Assembly: GCA_963805705.1 (NCBI GenBank) | Contig: CAWDVH010000001.1 | Span: forward strand, 2,728,001-2,792,000 | Direction of reading: 5' to 3' | DNA: 64,000 nt | Source: CAWDVH01 sp963805705 | GTDB lineage: Bacteria > Actinomycetota > Actinomycetes > Streptosporangiales > Streptosporangiaceae | Shown here: positions 26,147-35,295 of the stretch, piece after piece | Position numbering within the stretch: position 1 is the first letter of the stretch | Layout of the letters: every line of letters starts with the position of its first letter | The notes under the pieces: generated by a model | The model's input: only the letters and a program-made list of their open reading frames with translations | Databases searched by the model: none | Told to the model about the DNA's origin: nothing | Translations under genes and position numbers: made by a program

Positions 26147-27424
26147 ATGGCGCTGGCGGACGTGTTCCAGAGGGTGGCGGGGCCGGACGCCCCGGTGGAG
26201 TTCCGGGCCTACGACGGAAGCAAGGCGGGGGCCGAGAGCTCCCCGGTCCGGATCACGGTCAAGTCGCCGACGGCCGTCTCCTACCTGGCCCAGGCGCCCG
26301 GCGGGCTCGGGCTGGCCCGTGCCTATGTGTCCGGTCATCTCGACGTGGAGGGCGACATGTACGCCGCGCTGGCCCGGATGGCCAGCGCCCAGCGGATAGA
26401 CCTGGACTTCGCCGAGCGGCTTCGGCTGCTCCGTGAGCTGGGCGGCCCGCGGGTCCTGCTCCCGCGAGTACCGCCGCCGCCGCAGGAGGTGCGCGTGAAC
26501 CGCCGCTGGCTGTCTGGCCGGCGGCACTCGAAGGTCCGCGACGCCAGCGCCATCTCGCATCACTATGACGTGTCCAACACGTTCTACGAGTGGGTGCTCG
26601 GACCATCGATGGCCTACACCTGCGCCTGCTACCCGACCGCGACGGCCACCCTGGAGGAAGCGCAGGCCAACAAATTCGGCCTGGTCGCCCGCAAGCTGGC
26701 GCTGCAGCCGGGGATGCGGCTGCTCGACGTCGGCTGCGGCTGGGGCGGAATGGTGATCCACGCGGCCCGCGAGCACGGCGTCAAGGCGCTGGGCGTGACC
26801 CTGTCGCAGGAACAGGCGGCCTGGGCGCAGCAGGCCATCAAGGAGGCAGGGGTCGGCGACCTGGCCGAGGTCCGCCATCTGGACTACCGGGACGTGACCG
26901 AGACCGGCTTCGACGCGGTCAGCTCCATCGGGCTGACCGAGCACATCGGCAAGGCACAGCTGCCGGGCTACTTCGCCTTCCTCTACGGCAAGCTGCGGCC
27001 GCAGGGCCGGCTGCTCAATCACTGCATCACCCGCCCGGACAACCAGGGGCCCGCCAGGGTAACGGACGGGTTCATCTACCGGTACGTCTTCCCCGATGGC
27101 GAGCTGGAGGGTCCCGGCTACCTGATGTCGCTCATGAACGACGCGGGGTTCGAGGTCCGGCACGAGGAGAACCTGCGCGAGCACTACGCCAGGACCCTGG
27201 CCGGCTGGTGCGCGAACCTGGACGAGCACTGGGAAGAGGCCGTGGCCGAGGTGGGCGAGGGCACTGCGCGGGTATGGCGGCTCTACATGGCCGGGTCGAG
27301 GCTCGGCTTCGAGCGCAACCAGATCCAGCTGCACCAGATCCTGGGCGTCAAGCTCGGACCCGGCGGCTCGTCCGGAATGCCGCTGCGGCCCGACTGGGAG
27401 TCTCAGGCCAGCCCGGTCTCATAA
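26147..27424 (+). CDS. tmsB: SAM-dependent fatty acyl methyltransferase TmsB/BfaB (CFA-synthase-like)
   Basis: 425 residues of the cyclopropane-fatty-acyl-phospholipid synthase family. ISHHYDVSNTFYEWVLGPSM precedes LLDVGCGWGGM (SAM site), and SSIGLTEHIGKAQLPGYF matches the bicarbonate and active-site region. With the flavoprotein upstream it should make 10-methylene then 10-methyl fatty acids rather than cyclopropanes. AGGAGG lies 7-12 nt before ATG 26147. The same two genes occur side by side in mycobacteria (ufaA1 region). It converges on aroG with only 7 nt between the stop codons. Confidence 0.87.
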   Translation: MALADVFQRVAGPDAPVEFRAYDGSKAGAESSPVRITVKSPTAVSYLAQAPGGLGLARAYVSGHLDVEGDMYAALARMASAQRIDLDFAERLRLLRELGGPRVLLPRVPPPPQEVRVNRRWLSGRRHSKVRDASAISHHYDVSNTFYEWVLGPSMAYTCACYPTATATLEEAQANKFGLVARKLALQPGMRLLDVGCGWGGMVIHAAREHGVKALGVTLSQEQAAWAQQAIKEAGVGDLAEVRHLDYRDVTETGFDAVSSIGLTEHIGKAQLPGYFAFLYGKLRPQGRLLNHCITRPDNQGPARVTDGFIYRYVFPDGELEGPGYLMSLMNDAGFEVRHEENLREHYARTLAGWCANLDEHWEEAVAEVGEGTARVWRLYMAGSRLGFERNQIQLHQILGVKLGPGGSSGMPLRPDWESQASPVS

Positions 27425-27431
27425 CCCAGTC

Positions 27432-28790
27432 TCATGATCGCGGAACCCGGTAGCTCTCAGCGACCATGAAGGCCAGGTCCAGCGACTGGCTCCGGTTGAG
27501 TCGCGGGTCGCACGCGGTCTCATAACGCCGGTGCAGGTCGCCGGTGACGATCTCGTGACTGCCGCCGACGCACTCGGTCACGTTGTCTCCGGTGAACTCG
27601 ATGTGGATGCCGCCGGGATGGGTCCCGAGGCTGCGATGCACCTCGAAGAAGCCCTGCACCTCGTCGAGCACGTCGCTGAACCGGCGGGTCTTGTGGCCGC
27701 TCGGCGCCTCGAAGGTGTTCCCGTGCATCGGGTCGCATACCCACGCGACCGGGATGCCCTCAGCGCTGACGGCGCGGATCAGCGGCGGGAGCAGGTCCCG
27801 CACCGCTCTGGTGCCCAGCCGCGTGATCAGGGTGAGCCGGCCGGGCTGGCCGTCGGGGCTGAGCTTGCGGATCAGCGCCAGCAGGCCGGCGGGCGTCGCG
27901 TCCGGGCCCACCTTCACGCCGATCGGGTTGCGGATCCCGCTGGCGAACTCGACATGCGCCCCCGGCAGCGCGCGGGTCCGCTCGCCGATCCACAGGAAGT
28001 GCGCCGAGGTGTCGTAGGGCAGGCCAGTGCGGGAGTCGGTCCTGGTCAGCGCGTGCTCATAGTCCAGCAGCAGCGCCTCATGGCTGGAAAAAAACTCGAC
28101 CGAGCGCAGCTCGTCCGGATCAGTCCCGCAGGCCCGCATGAAGGCCAGCGCCATGTCAATCTCGTGGGCCAGCCGCTCGTACCGCTGGCCGGACGGGCTC
28201 TGGATGACGAAGTCCTGGTTCCAGGCATGCACCTGATGCAGGTCCGCGTAGCCGCCCGTGGTGAACGCACGGCACAGGTTCAGCGTGACGGCTGAGCAGT
28301 GATAGGCCTGCAGCAGCCGGCCGGGGTCCAGCGTCCTGGCCTCGGGGGTGAAGTCGAACCCGTTAACGGCATCACCGCGGTAGGCGGGCAGTTCGATGCC
28401 GTCCCGCCGCTCGGCGGGCTGGGACCGCGGCTTGGCGAACTGGCCCGCCATCCGGCCGATCTTGACGACGGGGATGCTCGCCCCGTAGGTGAGCACGACC
28501 GCCATCTGCAGCAGCGTCTGCAGCTTGGCGCGGACCGCGTCGGCGGTGGCCCCGGCGAATGTCTCCGCGCAGTCGCCGCCCTGCAGCACGAACGCCTCGC
28601 CCCGTGTCACCGCCGCCAGCCGCTCGGTCAGCAGATCGCATTCGGAGGCGATGACCAGCGGCGGCAGCATGGCCAGCTCGCCGGTGACGGCCGCCAGGGC
28701 GGCCCGGTCGGGCCACGGCGGCTGCTGAGCCGCGGGCAGGCCGCGCCAGCCGCTGCGCTGCGGCGCCGATGCGAGCGGGGCGGCGGTCAT
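27432..28790 (-). CDS. aroG: 3-deoxy-7-phosphoheptulonate synthase, class II
   Basis: 452 residues. DAHP synthase condenses erythrose 4-phosphate with phosphoenolpyruvate, the first step of the shikimate pathway. Class II markers are clear: LQGGDCAETFA, VVKIGRMAGQFAKPRS, HFLWIGERTR, RNPIGVKVGP and CDPMHGNT. Length equals that of the Mycobacterium enzyme. ATG 28790 gives the usual N-terminus (SGWRGLPAAQQPPWPD follows). It is divergent from dxr across 171 bp. I see no attenuator or leader peptide there. Confidence 0.95.
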   Translation of the reverse strand: MTAAPLASAPQRSGWRGLPAAQQPPWPDRAALAAVTGELAMLPPLVIASECDLLTERLAAVTRGEAFVLQGGDCAETFAGATADAVRAKLQTLLQMAVVLTYGASIPVVKIGRMAGQFAKPRSQPAERRDGIELPAYRGDAVNGFDFTPEARTLDPGRLLQAYHCSAVTLNLCRAFTTGGYADLHQVHAWNQDFVIQSPSGQRYERLAHEIDMALAFMRACGTDPDELRSVEFFSSHEALLLDYEHALTRTDSRTGLPYDTSAHFLWIGERTRALPGAHVEFASGIRNPIGVKVGPDATPAGLLALIRKLSPDGQPGRLTLITRLGTRAVRDLLPPLIRAVSAEGIPVAWVCDPMHGNTFEAPSGHKTRRFSDVLDEVQGFFEVHRSLGTHPGGIHIEFTGDNVTECVGGSHEIVTGDLHRRYETACDPRLNRSQSLDLAFMVAESYRVPRS

Positions 28791-28961
28791 GGCGTACCCG
28801 CCCGGACGGGGCAGTGATAGCGGATCACGGTCTCACGCTACGCGAGCAGGCGGACGGGGCCGCCCACCGGTGCGGGACTGCGGCGGGCGGCTGGCGGCCG
28901 CCGACGTGCGGTGGACAGCCGGCTGGCGGCCGGCCGCCGCGCGCGGTGGACAATGGCGGGC

Positions 28962-30221
28962 ATGGATGCTGCGCAACTCGGCCGTGAACGCGACATTGTC
29001 CTGCTCGGCTCGACCGGCTCGGTCGGCACGCAGGCCGCCGACATCATCCGCCGCAACCCCGGCCGGTTCCGGGTGGCGGGCCTGGCGGCGGGCGGCGGCA
29101 ACCCGTCGCTGCTGGCCAGCCAGGCGCTCGAGTTCGGTGCCGAGGTCGTGGCGGTGGCCAGCGAGGCCGCCGTCAGCGAGCTTGAGCAAGCGCTGCGCGC
29201 GGGCCAGGGGAGTTCCGCGGCGCCGGGTCCGGCGGGCGCCGGGACCGCGGCGGGCGGGCCGGACCGGCGCGCGCGCCGGCTGCCGAAGATCCTGGCCGGG
29301 CCGGACGCGGTGGCCGAGGTGGCCGCGTGGCCCTGCGACATCGTGCTGAATGCGGTGACCGGCGCCCGCGGGCTCGCCGCCACCGTCGCCGCCCTGGATG
29401 CGGGCCGGGTGCTCGCGCTGGCCAACAAGGAGTCGCTCATCATGGGCGGCCCGCTGGTGGCGGACCGGGCGGCGCCGGGCCAGATCGTGCCGGTCGACTC
29501 GGAGCATTCCGCGATCGCGCAGTGCCTGCGCGGCGGGCGGGCCGACGAGGTGCGCCAGCTGGTGCTGACCGCCAGCGGCGGTCCTTTCCTGCACCGCACG
29601 CGCGCTGAGCTGACGCACGTGACCCCGCAGCAGGCCCTCGCCCACCCCACCTGGAACATGGGCCCGGTCATCACCGTGAACTGCGCGACGCTCGTGAATA
29701 AGGGCCTGGAGCTGATCGAGGCTCATCTGCTCTTCGGGATCGGGTTCGACCGGATCGAGGTGGTGGTGCACCCTCAGTCGGTCGTGCACTCGATGGTCGA
29801 GTTCACGGACGGCTCGACCATCGCGCAGGCCAGCCCGCCCGACATGCGGATACCCATCGCGCTGGCCCTGGGGTGGCCCGAGCGGGTCGCGGGCGCGGCG
29901 AGCCCCGTCGACTGGTCCAGGCCGCAGGCCTGGACCTTTGAGCCGCTGGATGAGGAGGCGTTCCCCGCGGTGGCGCTGGCCCGTGAGGCCGGGGCGGCCG
30001 GCGGCGGTGCCCCCGCCGTCTACAACGCCGCGAATGAGGAATGCGTCGCGGCTTTCCTGGCGGGCCGCATCGCCTTCGCGGGGATCGTCGATACGGTGGC
30101 CCAGGTAGTCTCTGAGCATGCCGGTTCCGGCCGTAGCGTGACGGAACTGGACGACGTGCTGGCCGCCGATAGCTGGGCCAGGGACCGGGCCCGTCAGCTG
30201 ACGGGCAGGCAGGCCAGCTAA
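28962..30221 (+). CDS. dxr: 1-deoxy-D-xylulose 5-phosphate reductoisomerase
   Basis: 419 residues. Dxr converts DXP to MEP with NADPH, the committed step of non-mevalonate isoprenoid synthesis. Seen are the nucleotide loop LLGSTGSVGTQA, the ANKESLIMGG loop, metal-site PVDSEHSAI, and LTASGGPF. An Ala/Gly/Pro-rich insertion at about residues 80-105 is typical of actinomycetes. An in-frame ATG at 28953 is an equally possible start (adds MAG). The MEP gene ispG lies two genes downstream with rseP between, the usual actinobacterial order. Confidence 0.95.
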   Translation: MDAAQLGRERDIVLLGSTGSVGTQAADIIRRNPGRFRVAGLAAGGGNPSLLASQALEFGAEVVAVASEAAVSELEQALRAGQGSSAAPGPAGAGTAAGGPDRRARRLPKILAGPDAVAEVAAWPCDIVLNAVTGARGLAATVAALDAGRVLALANKESLIMGGPLVADRAAPGQIVPVDSEHSAIAQCLRGGRADEVRQLVLTASGGPFLHRTRAELTHVTPQQALAHPTWNMGPVITVNCATLVNKGLELIEAHLLFGIGFDRIEVVVHPQSVVHSMVEFTDGSTIAQASPPDMRIPIALALGWPERVAGAASPVDWSRPQAWTFEPLDEEAFPAVALAREAGAAGGGAPAVYNAANEECVAAFLAGRIAFAGIVDTVAQVVSEHAGSGRSVTELDDVLAADSWARDRARQLTGRQAS

Positions 30222-30270
30222 AGACCGCCAGGGCCGCGTGCCAGGCGCGCGGGAAGGGAGATCGTGCCGG

Positions 30271-30894
30271 ATGCGTTTCGGCCTCGGCGTTGTCATCTTC
30301 GTGCTCGCGCTGCTGATCTCGATCATGCTGCACGAGGCGGGTCACTTCGTGACCGCCAAGAAGTTCCACATGAAGGTGACGCAGTTCTTCGTGGGCTTCG
30401 GGCAGACCGTCTGGTCGCGGATGCGAGGCGAGACCGAGTACGGGGTCAAGGCGCTTCCGCTCGGCGGGTTCGTGAAGATCGTCGGGATGACCTCGCTGGA
30501 GGAGGTGGACCCCGCCGACGAGCCTCGCTCGTTTCGCAGGCAGCCAGGCTGGCAGCGCGCGATCGTCCTGGCCGCGGGCTCGTTCATGCACTTCGCGCTG
30601 GCGTTCGTGCTGCTGGTCGGCCTGGCCATCGGGATCGGGATCCAGAACACGACCACGATCGGCGCCATCACCCAGTGCGTTCCCGTCAACCTGCAGGCGC
30701 TGGATAAAGCCAATCCCTGCGCGGGCAGTAGCACGACCTCGCCGGCCCGGCTCGCCGGGATCCGGGCCGGTGACAAGATCATCTCGATTGCCGGGACGCC
30801 CGTGCACAGCTGGCTCCAGGTCGGCGACGTCATCCGGACCCAGCGGCCGGCCAGAGCATGCCGGTGGTCGTCCAGCGAGGAGGCCGGCAGCTGA
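30271..30894 (+). CDS. rseP: Site-2 protease RseP, N-terminal part (gene frameshifted)
   Basis: First part of an M50 intramembrane protease that cleaves anti-sigma factors and other membrane substrates. HEAGH at residues 21-25 is the zinc site, in the first membrane segment. A second membrane segment (LAAGSFMHFALAFVLLVGLAIGIG) leads into a PDZ domain (RLAGIRAGDKIISIAGTPV). At about 30850 the frame breaks and ends in an unrelated RWSSSEEAGS. Adding GGCC to the CCGGCC repeat there would give RPAGQSMPVVVQRGG and join the next frame. GGGAG lies 11-15 nt before the ATG, farther than usual. Confidence 0.82.
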   Translation: MRFGLGVVIFVLALLISIMLHEAGHFVTAKKFHMKVTQFFVGFGQTVWSRMRGETEYGVKALPLGGFVKIVGMTSLEEVDPADEPRSFRRQPGWQRAIVLAAGSFMHFALAFVLLVGLAIGIGIQNTTTIGAITQCVPVNLQALDKANPCAGSSTTSPARLAGIRAGDKIISIAGTPVHSWLQVGDVIRTQRPARACRWSSSEEAGS

Positions 30895-31460
30895 CCTTGC
30901 CGGTCACGCCGGCCAGCGTGCCGGGGCGGCACGGGTCGTACCTCGGCGTCGACGACAAGATCTTCCAGCGGATCGGCCCGCTCAGCGCGGTGGCCTACGC
31001 GGGCTCGGCGTTCGGCCAGGTCGTGGCCGGCTCCGGCTCCGCCCTGGCCAAGCTGCCCGCCGCGCTGCCCGACCTGTTCGCCAAGGACCGGGCCAAGACA
31101 CCCGCCGGCGGCGTGAGCAGCGTCGTCGGCGCCGCCGACATCGCCGGCCAGGCGGTCGCGGCGGGCGGCGGGTGGCAGTTCACGGTCTCGACGCTGCTGC
31201 TGATCATCATCTCGCTCAACATTTTCGTCGGCATCTTCAACCTGCTGCCGCTGCTGCCCCTGGATGGCGGGCACCTGGCCATCGTCCTGTTCGAGCGGGT
31301 CAGGGCGTGGCTGGCCCGGCTTCGCGGCCGGCCCGACCCTGGCCTGGTCGACATCCAGCGGCTGATACCGGTCAGCGTGGGCGTGTTCGCGCTGCTGGTC
31401 GGGCTCGGCCTCATCCTGATCGCGGCGGACATCTTTAATCCGGTTCACCTGATCCAGTAA
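30858..31460 (+). CDS. rseP: Site-2 protease RseP, C-terminal part (gene frameshifted)
   Basis: Continues the protease in another frame. It holds the end of the PDZ domain (MPVVVQRGGRQLTLPV) and two to three membrane segments, including the second active-site motif NLLPLLPLDGGH (the Asp ligand) and a last helix (VGVFALLVGLGLILI). It overlaps the first part by 37 nt. An ATG at 30858 could allow independent or coupled translation, but neither half carries a complete active site. ispG starts 12 nt after its stop. A sequencing error is a simple alternative explanation for the split. Confidence 0.8.
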   Translation: MPVVVQRGGRQLTLPVTPASVPGRHGSYLGVDDKIFQRIGPLSAVAYAGSAFGQVVAGSGSALAKLPAALPDLFAKDRAKTPAGGVSSVVGAADIAGQAVAAGGGWQFTVSTLLLIIISLNIFVGIFNLLPLLPLDGGHLAIVLFERVRAWLARLRGRPDPGLVDIQRLIPVSVGVFALLVGLGLILIAADIFNPVHLIQ

Positions 31461-31472
31461 GGTTGCCCTGCT

Positions 31473-32609
31473 ATGACAGTTGATCTTGGCCTGCCCGAAA
31501 TGCCCCGTGAGCCGCTCGCGCCGCGCCGCCAGTCCCGCCAGGTCATGGTGGGCACGGGCAAGCACGCCGTGCCGGTCGGCGGCGGCGCCCCCGTCTCCGT
31601 CCAGTCGATGACCACCACGCTGACCTCCAACGTGGACGCGACCCTGCAGCAGATCGCCGAGCTCACCGCGGCCGGCTGCGAGATCGTGCGGGTCGCGGTG
31701 CCTTCGCAGGACGACGCGGACGCGCTCGCGCAGATCGCGCGCAAGTCCCAGCTCCCGGTGATCGCGGACATCCATTTCCAGCCGAGGTACGTGTTCGCGG
31801 CGATTGACGCGGGCTGCGCGGCGGTCCGGGTGAACCCCGGCAATATCAAGGCATTCGACGACAAGATCGGCGAGATCGCCAAGGCCGCCTCGGCGGCCGG
31901 AGTGCCGATCAGGATCGGCGTCAACGCGGGCTCGCTGGACAAGCGGCTGCTGGCCAAGTACGGCAAGGCCACGCCGGAGGCGCTGGTGGAATCCGCGCTG
32001 TGGGAGTGCTCGCTGTTCGAGGAGCACGGCTTTACCGACATCAAGATCTCGGTCAAGCATCACGACCCCGTGGTGATGATCAACGCCTACCGCCAGCTGG
32101 CCCGCCAGTGTGACTACCCGCTGCACCTCGGGGTGACCGAGGCGGGCCCCACCTTCCAGGGAACCGTCAAGTCGGCGGTCGCCTTCGGCGCGCTGCTGGC
32201 GGAGGGGATCGGTGACACCATCCGGGTATCGCTCTCGGCCCCGCCGGTCGAGGAAGTCAAGGTCGGCATCGCGATCCTGGAATCGCTCGGCCTGCGCGAC
32301 CGGGGCCTGGAGATTGTCTCCTGCCCGTCCTGCGGGCGAGCGCAGGTGGATGTCTACAAGCTCGCCGACGAGGTCACCGCGGCGCTGGACGGCCTGGATG
32401 TCCCGTTGCGCGTAGCCGTGATGGGATGCGTCGTCAACGGCCCTGGCGAGGCGCGCGAGGCCGACCTGGGCGTGGCGTCAGGCAACGGCAAGGGCCAGAT
32501 TTTCGTCCGGGGCGAGGTGGTCAAGACGGTCCCCGAGTCGAAGATCGTGGAGACCCTGATCGAGGAGGCCATGAAGCTGGCCGCCACCATTGAGCCCGTG
32601 GCGGACTGA
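31473..32609 (+). CDS. ispG: 4-hydroxy-3-methylbut-2-enyl-diphosphate synthase
   Basis: 378 residues. IspG (GcpE) converts MEcPP to HMBPP, the penultimate MEP-pathway step, using a [4Fe-4S] cluster. The cluster ligands C284, C287 (SCPSCGR) and C319 (GCVVNGPGEA), with E326, match the E. coli C270/C273/C305/E312 spacing. The N-terminal TIM barrel begins at VMVGTGKHAVPVGGGAP. It follows rseP by 12 nt and shares the dxr transcription unit. AAGG lies about 12 nt upstream of the ATG. Confidence 0.96.
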   Translation: MTVDLGLPEMPREPLAPRRQSRQVMVGTGKHAVPVGGGAPVSVQSMTTTLTSNVDATLQQIAELTAAGCEIVRVAVPSQDDADALAQIARKSQLPVIADIHFQPRYVFAAIDAGCAAVRVNPGNIKAFDDKIGEIAKAASAAGVPIRIGVNAGSLDKRLLAKYGKATPEALVESALWECSLFEEHGFTDIKISVKHHDPVVMINAYRQLARQCDYPLHLGVTEAGPTFQGTVKSAVAFGALLAEGIGDTIRVSLSAPPVEEVKVGIAILESLGLRDRGLEIVSCPSCGRAQVDVYKLADEVTAALDGLDVPLRVAVMGCVVNGPGEAREADLGVASGNGKGQIFVRGEVVKTVPESKIVETLIEEAMKLAATIEPVAD

Positions 32610-32652
32610 CCGCCGGGCCAGGCCACTGCGACGCACCGGGCAGGATGTCTCC

Positions 32653-34215
32653 ATGAGAAAAGCGCTGCCCGCCGTCCTGGCCGTCCTGGCCATCGCGGTC
32701 GCCGGCTGCACGGGCAGCACGCCCGTTTCACCCGGCTCGTCGTCGCCCGGCTCATCGCCCGCCGGGTCACCCGCGGCCTCCGGCAGATCGGCTCCGGCGC
32801 CATCCACGCTGAGCTGGCAGCCGTGCCCCGACGTGGGCCAGGGACTGCAGTGCGCCAGCCTGCAGGTCCCGCTCAACTACCGCAACCCCGGCGGCCGGAA
32901 GATCACCCTGGCCCTCTCCGAGGTGCCGGCGACGGCCCCGGCTGACCAGCAGCAGGGCGTTCTGCTCGTCAATCCCGGCGGGCCAGGGGGGTCTGGCCGC
33001 AGCCTCGCCGCATTCGTGGCCAGCGGCCTGGATCCCGCGGTCGCGGCGGACTACACCATCGTCGGCTTCGACACGCGCGGGGTGGGGGCCTCGGTCCCGG
33101 CCCTGCACTGCGATACCTCGTTCTTCGCCGGCGCGCGGCCTAACTACCTCCCGGCCACCAAGGCCGCCGAGCAGGTGCTGGTCGGCCGCGCGAAAGGCTA
33201 CGCCGCCGACTGCGAGAAGAAATTCGGCTGGCTGCTGCCCTACATGACGACCGACAACATCGCCAGGGACATGGACTCGATCCGGATCGCCCTGGGCCAG
33301 CAGAAGATCAACTATTTCGCATACTCCTACGGCACCTACCTCGGCCAGGTCTATGCGACCCTGTTCCCCAGCCGCGTCCGCCGGATGGTCCTGGACAGCA
33401 CGGTCAACCCGCAGGGCGCCTGGTACGCGGACAACATCGACCAGGATTACGCCTTCCAGGGCCGGATGGAGGCATTCTTCACCTGGGCGGCCAAGTACGA
33501 CCGCGTGTTCGGCCTCGGCGCGACCGCCGCGCAGGTGAGCAGCGCCTGGTACAAGGCGCGCGCCGAGCTGGCGGCCCGCCCGCTGAGCGGGTCATCGGGC
33601 CCGGTGGTCGGCCCGGACGAGTTCGACGACACCTTCGTGACCGGCGGCTACGCGAACGCGTACTGGCCCGGCCTGGCGTCCGCGCTGTCGTCGTACCTGC
33701 ACTCGGGATCGGGCCGCCAGCTGCTCGCCCAGTACCACCAGGAAGGCACGCAGAGCGAGAACGAGTTCGCGGTCTACAACGCCGTGGAGTGCGCCGATGT
33801 GGCCTGGCCGCGGAGCTGGGCCAAGTGGGACTCCGACACCAGGAAGGTCTACGCCACCGCCCCCTTCGAGGCATGGCCCAACGCCTGGTTCAACGCGGCC
33901 TGCGCGTTCTGGCCGGTGCGGGGCCCGGCCCGGCCGCCGCGGATCAACGGCGCCGGGCTCCCCGGCATCCTGATGATCCAGGGCACGCTGGACGCGGCGA
34001 CCCCGTACGCGGGCGCCCAGGTCGCGCACAAGCTGCTGCCCAGCGCCCGGATGGTCGTGGTCGTCGGCGGCGGCAATCACGGGCAGTCGCTGGCCAGCCC
34101 GCCCAACACGTGCGTGGACGGCTACCTGAACCGCTACCTGGCCAGCGGCGCGCTGCCGGACAAGCCCGGCGCGGTCAACGCCATCTGCCCGGCGCTGCCC
34201 GCTCCAGCCCCGTAG
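32653..34215 (+). CDS. Lipoprotein alpha/beta hydrolase (tripeptidyl aminopeptidase-like)
   Basis: 520 residues. A lipoprotein signal (MRKALPAVLAVLAIAVAGC, lipobox AVAGC) is followed by a Ser/Pro linker. The alpha/beta hydrolase has NPGGPGGSG (oxyanion loop), AYSYGTYLG (nucleophile Ser), QGTLDAATPY (Asp) and GGGNHGQS (His) in the C-terminal TAP-like domain. Such exported enzymes of the SlpD/SlpE or Tap group release N-terminal tripeptides from extracellular proteins. The ATG at 32653 follows CAGGATG. It stands 43 nt after ispG and is probably a separate unit. Confidence 0.88.
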   Translation: MRKALPAVLAVLAIAVAGCTGSTPVSPGSSSPGSSPAGSPAASGRSAPAPSTLSWQPCPDVGQGLQCASLQVPLNYRNPGGRKITLALSEVPATAPADQQQGVLLVNPGGPGGSGRSLAAFVASGLDPAVAADYTIVGFDTRGVGASVPALHCDTSFFAGARPNYLPATKAAEQVLVGRAKGYAADCEKKFGWLLPYMTTDNIARDMDSIRIALGQQKINYFAYSYGTYLGQVYATLFPSRVRRMVLDSTVNPQGAWYADNIDQDYAFQGRMEAFFTWAAKYDRVFGLGATAAQVSSAWYKARAELAARPLSGSSGPVVGPDEFDDTFVTGGYANAYWPGLASALSSYLHSGSGRQLLAQYHQEGTQSENEFAVYNAVECADVAWPRSWAKWDSDTRKVYATAPFEAWPNAWFNAACAFWPVRGPARPPRINGAGLPGILMIQGTLDAATPYAGAQVAHKLLPSARMVVVVGGGNHGQSLASPPNTCVDGYLNRYLASGALPDKPGAVNAICPALPAPAP

Positions 34216-34341
34216 GACTGACCCGCGGGCGCAGGCGTTCGCGTCCTGGCTCCCGGCCCGGCTGCTGGCGCCGGGACCGGCCGCTCATCTCCCGGCCACC
34301 GCGCATCGGCATAGTGCCGCGCAAGCCGTTACGCTGAACAA

Positions 34342-35199
34342 ATGCTGCGCACCAAAGCGTGGCGGACTTCGTCGCTGCGCCTGCTTGATGATCGCGATCG
34401 TGACCAGGTCCTGGCCATCTGCGACCGCGATGCGGTGACCAATGTCTTCGTCAGCTCGCGGGTGCGCACGGCCGGGCTGGATCCGGGCAGGCTCGGCGCC
34501 CAGGTGTGGGGCTACATCGAGGCCGGGCGGCTGACGTCCCTGTGCTACTCGGGTGCCAACCTGGTACCGGTCAGTGCCGGGCCCGGCGCCGTCGCCGCCT
34601 TCGCTGAGCGCGCCCGGATGCAGGGCCGCCGCTGCTCATCGATCGTCGGGCCAGCCCCCGTGGTCAGGGAACTATGGGACCTGCTCGCGCCGTACTGGGG
34701 CCGCCCTCGCGAGATCCGGGCCACTCAGCCGCTGCTGGCGATCTCCGGCGATCCGCTCGCGGAGCCCGACCCGCTCGTGCACATAGTCCGCCCTGATCAG
34801 ATCGATATCCTGCTGCCCGCCTCCATCGCGATGTTCACCGAGGAGGTCGGGGTCTCACCGGTCGGGCCAGATGGCGGGGCATCGTACCGGGCCCGGGTGG
34901 CCGAGCTTGTCCGGGCGGGCCGCTCGTTCGCCAGGATCGAGCAGGGACGGGTGATCTTCAAGGCAGAGATCGGCGCGGTGACTCCGCTGGCCTGCCAGGT
35001 CCAGGGCGTATGGGTGCCGCCTGAACTGCGCGGGCGCGGGCACGCCGTGCACGGCATGGCCGCCGTGGTCGCGCAGGCGCGCCGCTCGGTGGCGCCGGTC
35101 GTCAGCCTCTACGTCAATGACTTCAACGCCCCGGCCCGCGCCGCCTACCGCAAGGTCGGCTTCACCCAGGCGGGGATTCTCACGTCGATCCTGTTCTAG
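34342..35199 (+). CDS. GNAT-family acetyltransferase with DUF4081 N-domain
   Basis: 285 residues. The N-terminal DUF4081 half (VTNVFVSSRVRTAGLDP..GYIEAGRLTSLCYSGANLVPV) is followed by a GNAT domain: VWVPPELRGRGHAVHGMAAVV is the acetyl-CoA loop, and VSLYVNDFNAPARAAYRKVGF the C-terminal beta-bulge region. This architecture is conserved near ispG in many actinobacteria. The acceptor is unknown. No strong ribosome site is visible upstream of the ATG. Confidence 0.88.
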   Translation: MLRTKAWRTSSLRLLDDRDRDQVLAICDRDAVTNVFVSSRVRTAGLDPGRLGAQVWGYIEAGRLTSLCYSGANLVPVSAGPGAVAAFAERARMQGRRCSSIVGPAPVVRELWDLLAPYWGRPREIRATQPLLAISGDPLAEPDPLVHIVRPDQIDILLPASIAMFTEEVGVSPVGPDGGASYRARVAELVRAGRSFARIEQGRVIFKAEIGAVTPLACQVQGVWVPPELRGRGHAVHGMAAVVAQARRSVAPVVSLYVNDFNAPARAAYRKVGFTQAGILTSILF

Positions 35200-35295
35200 C
35201 GGGGCGCTGGCCCTGCCGCGCGCGGCGGCGGCCGACGTAAGGCCGACGTAAGGTAGCCGTTACGTGTCGCACTAGATTCGCGCGAAAGGTTGTAC

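Noticed and set aside
30342..32126. 594-codon minus-strand frame over rseP and ispG
   Set aside because: Covers two conserved genes on the other strand and has no recognisable domain.
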